Assembly: GCA_937128595.1 (NCBI GenBank)
Contig: CAKZMO010000221.1
Span: 1 to 46,883 of the forward strand
Source of the DNA: an uncultured cyanobacterium
GTDB lineage: Bacteria; Cyanobacteriota; Cyanobacteriia; CAKZMO01
DNA length: 46,883 bases
Direction: 5' to 3'
The notes beneath the pieces are model-generated. The model ran no database searches. It was not told the DNA's origin and saw only the letters and a program-made list of their open reading frames with translations. The translations under genes were made by a program, and so were the position numbers. Positions 43,577 to 46,883 of the stretch are shown here, in pieces (positions within the stretch are counted from its first letter, which is position 1; each line of letters begins with the position of its first letter).

Positions 43577-44848
43577 TTAAAGTTGCCAATAGAAAGCGCT
43601 TCCGAGTTTGCCGTATGCTCTTTCCTGCAATGGGCGATCGCTCCATTCTTTGAAGTCTACGCAGTGACTTTTCTGAAAGGCCTCTTCGAAAAAATTTTCG
43701 ATGTTATGGACAAGAGTGGCATGGCTGGTGCAAATATTTAACTCATCATTGTGGAAAAAACTACGGGGATCAAAGTTGGCGCTGCCCATGCTGACCCAAT
43801 GGTCATCAATCAAAATTACTTTTGCGTGCATCATGCTGGGTTGATATTCGTGGATTTTGACACCACTTTTTAGCAGAGGTTTGTATCGCTCTCTCGAAAC
43901 ATAGTAAACATAGGGCTTGTCATTTTGAGGCCCCATCGTTAAGATGCGCACCTCAATGCCTTTCTTACAGATGTCTGCAACCATCTGACAAGTCTTGGGC
44001 TCGGGCAATAAGTAGGGACTGGCTATCCATATTCGCTTCTGAGCAGAAAGAATACAAAGCTGTAAGAGGCTACGAATTGAAGAGTCAGATGGTGTTGGAT
44101 CTTCGCCCGGAGTAATGATAATAGGGTAAGACTGCTCAACTTCACTACGCTTGGGGTCGAGATCATTGAGGTTGACCTCACCGCCTGCGTCTAACCAATG
44201 CTGAAAAAAAAGTCCAGTCAAAAGACCAACTAGTTCCCCCTGCCACTGCACTTCAAAGTCGTACCAGGCGATCGCCTCGCCTTCAGACTCGATCCCGTCC
44301 CACATGTCAGAAATCCCTGCTCCGCCAATGAGTGCAAACGCTTGATCGATGATCAGCAGCTTGCGGTGATTCCGACGCAGATAACTAATAGGATCGCGCC
44401 AAGAGAATGGGTTGAAAAATCGAATTTCTGCCCCTGCATTGCTAAGAGTTCTCCAATAGTCTGAGGGGAGGGATTTTGCGCCATAACTATCGACAAGTAT
44501 CTGTACCTGAACTCCTGCTTGAGCCTGGGCGCAAAGGCTATCCTTAAATGCGTCTGCTCGCCGCCCCGGCGTCATGATGAAGGTTTCAAAAAAAATACTG
44601 TGTTGAGCTTGGGCGATCGCCTGCAATCGTGCAGATTGGATGTCGTCAACATGGCTCCAAAATTGCTTAACTGCTCCACTTGTCGCATGGGAGTCTGAAA
44701 GGCTTGCTACAGTTTCTGCAAAATGATTGGATGTTGCGGGCAATCCAATCAAGCGGAATTGGGCTTGTCGTCGGAACGATCCTCGAATATAGAAGGCAAT
44801 TAGAGTGATAAAGCCAATAATCAGCAAGATGGACAGCGCATAAGCCAT
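43577..44848 (-). CDS. Phospholipase-D-family enzyme, cardiolipin-synthase-like
   Basis: This 423-residue protein starts with a membrane segment (residues 4-22). Two HKD motifs follow: His161/Lys163/Asp168 in RNHRKLLIIDQAF, and His341/Lys343/Asp348 in MMHAKVILIDDHWVSMGSANFD. Both are complete, and the order and length match bacterial cardiolipin synthases of the PLD type (which join two phosphatidylglycerols). Other PLD-type transferases are possible. Cyanobacteria generally lack much cardiolipin, so the true substrate is uncertain. GGAA precedes the ATG. It is divergent from the response regulator gene. Confidence 0.85.
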   Translation of the reverse strand: MAYALSILLIIGFITLIAFYIRGSFRRQAQFRLIGLPATSNHFAETVASLSDSHATSGAVKQFWSHVDDIQSARLQAIAQAQHSIFFETFIMTPGRRADAFKDSLCAQAQAGVQVQILVDSYGAKSLPSDYWRTLSNAGAEIRFFNPFSWRDPISYLRRNHRKLLIIDQAFALIGGAGISDMWDGIESEGEAIAWYDFEVQWQGELVGLLTGLFFQHWLDAGGEVNLNDLDPKRSEVEQSYPIIITPGEDPTPSDSSIRSLLQLCILSAQKRIWIASPYLLPEPKTCQMVADICKKGIEVRILTMGPQNDKPYVYYVSRERYKPLLKSGVKIHEYQPSMMHAKVILIDDHWVSMGSANFDPRSFFHNDELNICTSHATLVHNIENFFEEAFQKSHCVDFKEWSDRPLQERAYGKLGSAFYWQL

Positions 44849-45111
44849 GGATGTAGTTCCTACGCTAGAGTTTAGTTTAGTTGTCTATTCACGCCATATG
44901 TCTCATAATGGATAGCCAAGCCTAAGCTTAGCCCTCTACCTCTTCAAGACTTAAGTCAAGCGCAGGAGAGTGACCAACCAGGTTCGGTTTGAGCCATTCT
45001 TTAAGAGCCGTTATGCCTTTTAAGGAGTGCTTCATCCCCTAAATAGTGAATTGTCGATCTTTTAACAATCCTTATTTTGGGCAACAACTGGAGTCACCTT
45101 TGAGCACCGAC

Positions 45112-45534
45112 ATGGAACTGGCTGAGTATCATACCCATATTGAGCGTAAGAAAATTTTCTCTCCAACTGTATTGGCTGTTGATGACGACAGCGATAACTT
45201 ACTGTTGCTCAGTTATGTGTTGGAAGGTTTTGACTGTACGATACTGTCAGAGAGCGATGGACACAAAGCCCTGAGATTGGCTCAGCAGATGAAACCTCAC
45301 CTCATCGTTCTGGACATCTTGCTGCCTGGTCTCAGCGGCGTTGAGGTTTTACGGTATCTGAAAGCGAGTTCCAACACGTGCAGTATTCCAATAATTGCAG
45401 TGACTGCCTTGGCTCGGAGCCAAGATAAGGATAAGTTGCTTGCTGCAGGATTTTCTGGCTACGTCAGTAAGCCATACTTTTTGGGAGACATAGAAAAGGT
45501 GATAGGGCGGTATTTAACTCCTTTGGACATGTAG
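45112..45534 (+). CDS. Single-domain response regulator (CheY-like)
   Basis: This is a receiver domain with no output domain. VLAVDDDSDNLLLLSYVLEG carries the acidic pocket. LIVLDILLPGLSG has the phosphoacceptor Asp (residue 68 from this start). Thr in AVTALA and Lys in VSKPYFL complete the site. Such CheY-like proteins act through partner kinases or other proteins. The start is uncertain. The frame is open back to a GTG at 45046, a TTG at 45100 has GGAG 8 bases upstream, and this ATG has no clear site. No kinase gene is adjacent; a kinase remnant lies 1 kb away. Confidence 0.85.
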   Translation: MELAEYHTHIERKKIFSPTVLAVDDDSDNLLLLSYVLEGFDCTILSESDGHKALRLAQQMKPHLIVLDILLPGLSGVEVLRYLKASSNTCSIPIIAVTALARSQDKDKLLAAGFSGYVSKPYFLGDIEKVIGRYLTPLDM

Positions 45535-45629
45535 TCTTGCACTTTTTTGGACTGGGGTTGTAGGCTACTCACCCTGTGTTTTTCGGAGTGTAGTAGAAAC
45601 TGTTCGTTGTTCAACCCTACATAAATTAA

Positions 45630-46016
45630 CTAGCGGCCTTTTGGCTCTCGGACTATGGGCTGCTCGTCAAGAATAATGACAATGGCTGTTCGGCCTGTTT
45701 GGAAAGCGGCATCGCTCAATATATCAACCACATTGACGCCCAGCACTTGGTTGATGAGAACCGCCAGTTTAGGACGAATCGCGCTGTCAAGATCTGAACG
45801 AACCTTTTCAGCTAAGTCCAAATCTCCTTCTTCGGCGATTAATTGTTCAGGTTGGGTGATTGAATCTTCTATGACGAGGGTCAATTGCTGTTCAAAAAGC
45901 TGACAGATTACCTTCCCTGCGGTGTGTCCTAGATGCTCTCTGTAGAGCTTCTGCACTTCTTGTGCAAGGCTTCTCTGAAGCTGTCCACGGGTTGGAAATT
46001 GGCACGCAACATCCAT
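45630..46016 (-). CDS. DUF2294-family protein
   Basis: This 128-residue soluble protein carries the DUF2294 pattern: PTRGQLQRSLAQEVQKLYREHLGHTAGKVICQLFEQQLTLVIEDSITQPEQLI. An Asp/Glu-rich helix and IRPKLAVLINQVLGVNVVDILSDAAFQTGRTAIVIIL follow. The family function is unknown to me. I chose the ATG at 46016 because GAGGAA lies 9 bases upstream. The longer frame to 46082 adds residues that look unrelated to the family. Several inverted repeats lie upstream of it. Confidence 0.85.
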   Translation of the reverse strand: MDVACQFPTRGQLQRSLAQEVQKLYREHLGHTAGKVICQLFEQQLTLVIEDSITQPEQLIAEEGDLDLAEKVRSDLDSAIRPKLAVLINQVLGVNVVDILSDAAFQTGRTAIVIILDEQPIVREPKGR

Positions 46017-46097
46017 AGATTGTTTCCTCATTAAAAGTGGATTGCTGACACAAGCCAAACTTTTGAACTGCTCCAAGAACATTGAAGTCGTCGTATT

Positions 46098-46266
46098 CAG
46101 ACTGTCATCGGTGCAGTCTGTTGAATCAGAATAGACTGTGAAACAGTCTGTAGCCGCTGTTCCAACTGCTTGTCAATGCGACGAAGGGTTGGAACAGTAC
46201 ATCATCTACTTATCTTCTCGTTGCGGTTATCGAATTGATCTTTAGAGATCGATTCGATAACCGCAA
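46098..46266. repeat. Cluster of four inverted repeats upstream of the DUF2294 gene
   Basis: In order: CAGACTG (46098-46104) with CAGTCTG (46114-46120); AGACTGT (46133-46139) with ACAGTCT (46143-46149), loop GAA; CTGTTCCAAC (46157-46166) with GTTGGAACAG (46188-46197), perfect 10 bases; and a 20-pair stem from TTGCGGTTATCGAATTGATC (46222-46241) to its partner (46247-46266), with one bulged T and one G-T pair. The first two share the same CAGACTGT core. In the RNA sense of the minus strand they would form a highly structured leader before the DUF2294 gene. Being operators or a decayed mobile element are alternatives. Confidence 0.6.
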
Positions 46267-46618
46267 GATGAAGATTTGAGAGTCTTCGGGTTGTCATCAG
46301 CAATGCAAGGTGCTGTAAAAGTTTTGATGACTTGCACAAACACCATACGTAAATTCTTCTCAATTTTATTACATTTTGTCATCTCCCTGAAGTTAGAGCG
46401 TAGACTTTTTGGGACTTCTCGACGTGGAGCGTTGTCGCTTTGGAGAAAGTCGTCAGTACCCAATTGTTTCGCAGAATTTGATGAGCTGATGGATCTAGCC
46501 TTGTTCGTGATCTGGCAATACGGTGTTGTGCCATCGCCCTATGCATAGTTGGACTTGGGTGCAAATGCGGCGATCGCCCTGGATTACTCTGGAGCGGCGA
46601 TCGCTCCAAATATGTCGA
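46267..46618. other. Gene-free stretch before the kinase remnant
   Basis: Several short frames occur but none shows recognisable protein features. Two HIP1 octamers stand close together at about 46572 and 46597. Part of it could be degraded 5' sequence of the kinase gene that follows, but no H-box was found. Confidence 0.35.
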
Positions 46619-46883
46619 CTCTGACGATTAGAGCTGTAGTTTTGCAGCAGGTTTCTCCCAACCTTATCAGTAACGCCATCAAGCACCATGATTGATTCAG
46701 ATGGGACAAATATCAATCTCGGTTCGACGTATCTATCGAGGCTACGAATTTGCGGTCAGCGACGATAGTCCTGGTATCGCTTCTCAATATCCTGATCGGG
46801 TGTTTGAGCTTTTCCAAACGCTGACGTCTCGGGACAAAGAGGAGAATATAGGGATTGGGCCTTCTCTTGTTAAAAAGCTTGTT
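46619..46883 (+). pseudogene. Frameshifted histidine-kinase remnant (continues beyond window)
   Basis: One frame reads VLQQVSPNLISNAIKHHD and then stops. The motif is the N-box of a HATPase_c domain. The following frame reads EFAVSDDSPGIASQYPDRVFELFQTL, then TSRDKEENIGIGPSLVKKLV to the window edge. These are the G1 box and a G2 box in which GIGLSL has become GIGPSL. A stop and a frameshift between N- and G1-boxes, no H-box domain upstream and the altered G2 box indicate a decayed kinase gene. The missing 3' end could still hold intact sequence. Confidence 0.75.

Noticed and set aside
46276-46548. 90-codon plus-strand frame before the kinase remnant.
   Set aside because: No recognisable motif. 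It begins at the edge of the inverted-repeat cluster and does not continue into the kinase frame.

Overview
The window comes from a phycobilisome-containing cyanobacterium. It encodes a rod-core linker (CpcG), two phycobiliprotein lyases of the CpcT and CpcS families and an SqdX-type sulfolipid glycosyltransferase. It is also scattered with the octamer GCGATCGC (HIP1), which is abundant in many cyanobacterial genomes. I cannot name the species. Nothing in the sequence points to a prophage, plasmid or CRISPR locus. The only mobile-element signal is one MITE-like repeat.

Layout. At 1-2.5 kb lie the 3' end of ribF, a small PatD-like gene, the remains of an NB-ARC NTPase gene and an exported thioredoxin-fold protein resembling thylakoid photosystem I accumulation factors. 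At 2.5-7.4 kb, all on the minus strand, is the translation block rplS - trnW(CCA) - terminator - secE - nusG - rplK - rplA - leader with attenuator - rplJ - rplL - terminator. At 7.7-10.1 kb are cpcT, sqdX and a conserved small protein. At 10.2-14.2 kb are a decayed ABC transporter gene, a CheY-GAF response regulator, a small membrane protein and a PAS-class III adenylate cyclase. At 14.7-20.7 kb are an M23 peptidase, a TSUP permease, an exported flavin amine oxidase followed by an exported RidA-like protein, a Dps ferritin and a coiled-coil protein. At 21.4-27.5 kb are ftsX and, on the minus strand, a set comprising a large GAF protein, a membrane-anchored protein, an unrecognised 73-residue ORF and a CorC/CNNM-type membrane protein; the last three overlap at their start and stop codons. 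At 27.6-30.9 kb are a MITE, cpcG, cpcS and an EcsC-family gene.

From 42.9 down to 30.9 kb a minus-strand cluster holds five GT2 glycosyltransferases, one GT4 glycosyltransferase, one GT-C-like membrane protein, a UDP-galactopyranose-mutase-like flavoprotein, and an ABC permease/ATPase pair whose ATPase has a long C-terminal extension of the Wzt kind. This fits a surface polysaccharide assembled on the cytoplasmic side and exported by an ABC transporter. At 43.6-46.9 kb are a phospholipase-D-type (cardiolipin-synthase-like) enzyme, a lone response regulator, a DUF2294 gene preceded by several inverted repeats, and a frameshifted histidine-kinase remnant running off the window edge.

The most useful second looks are the structured leaders in the ribosomal operon, the 11-residue internal duplication in ribosomal protein L10, the coupled 73-residue ORF, the exported oxidase-RidA pair, the flavoprotein inside the glycan cluster and the hairpin array upstream of the DUF2294 gene. 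I did not find a clear new defence or mobile system. Several start codons were moved from the longest ORF to the position best supported by a Shine-Dalgarno sequence or a domain boundary. All function calls come from reading motifs and remembered family features, without database searches.
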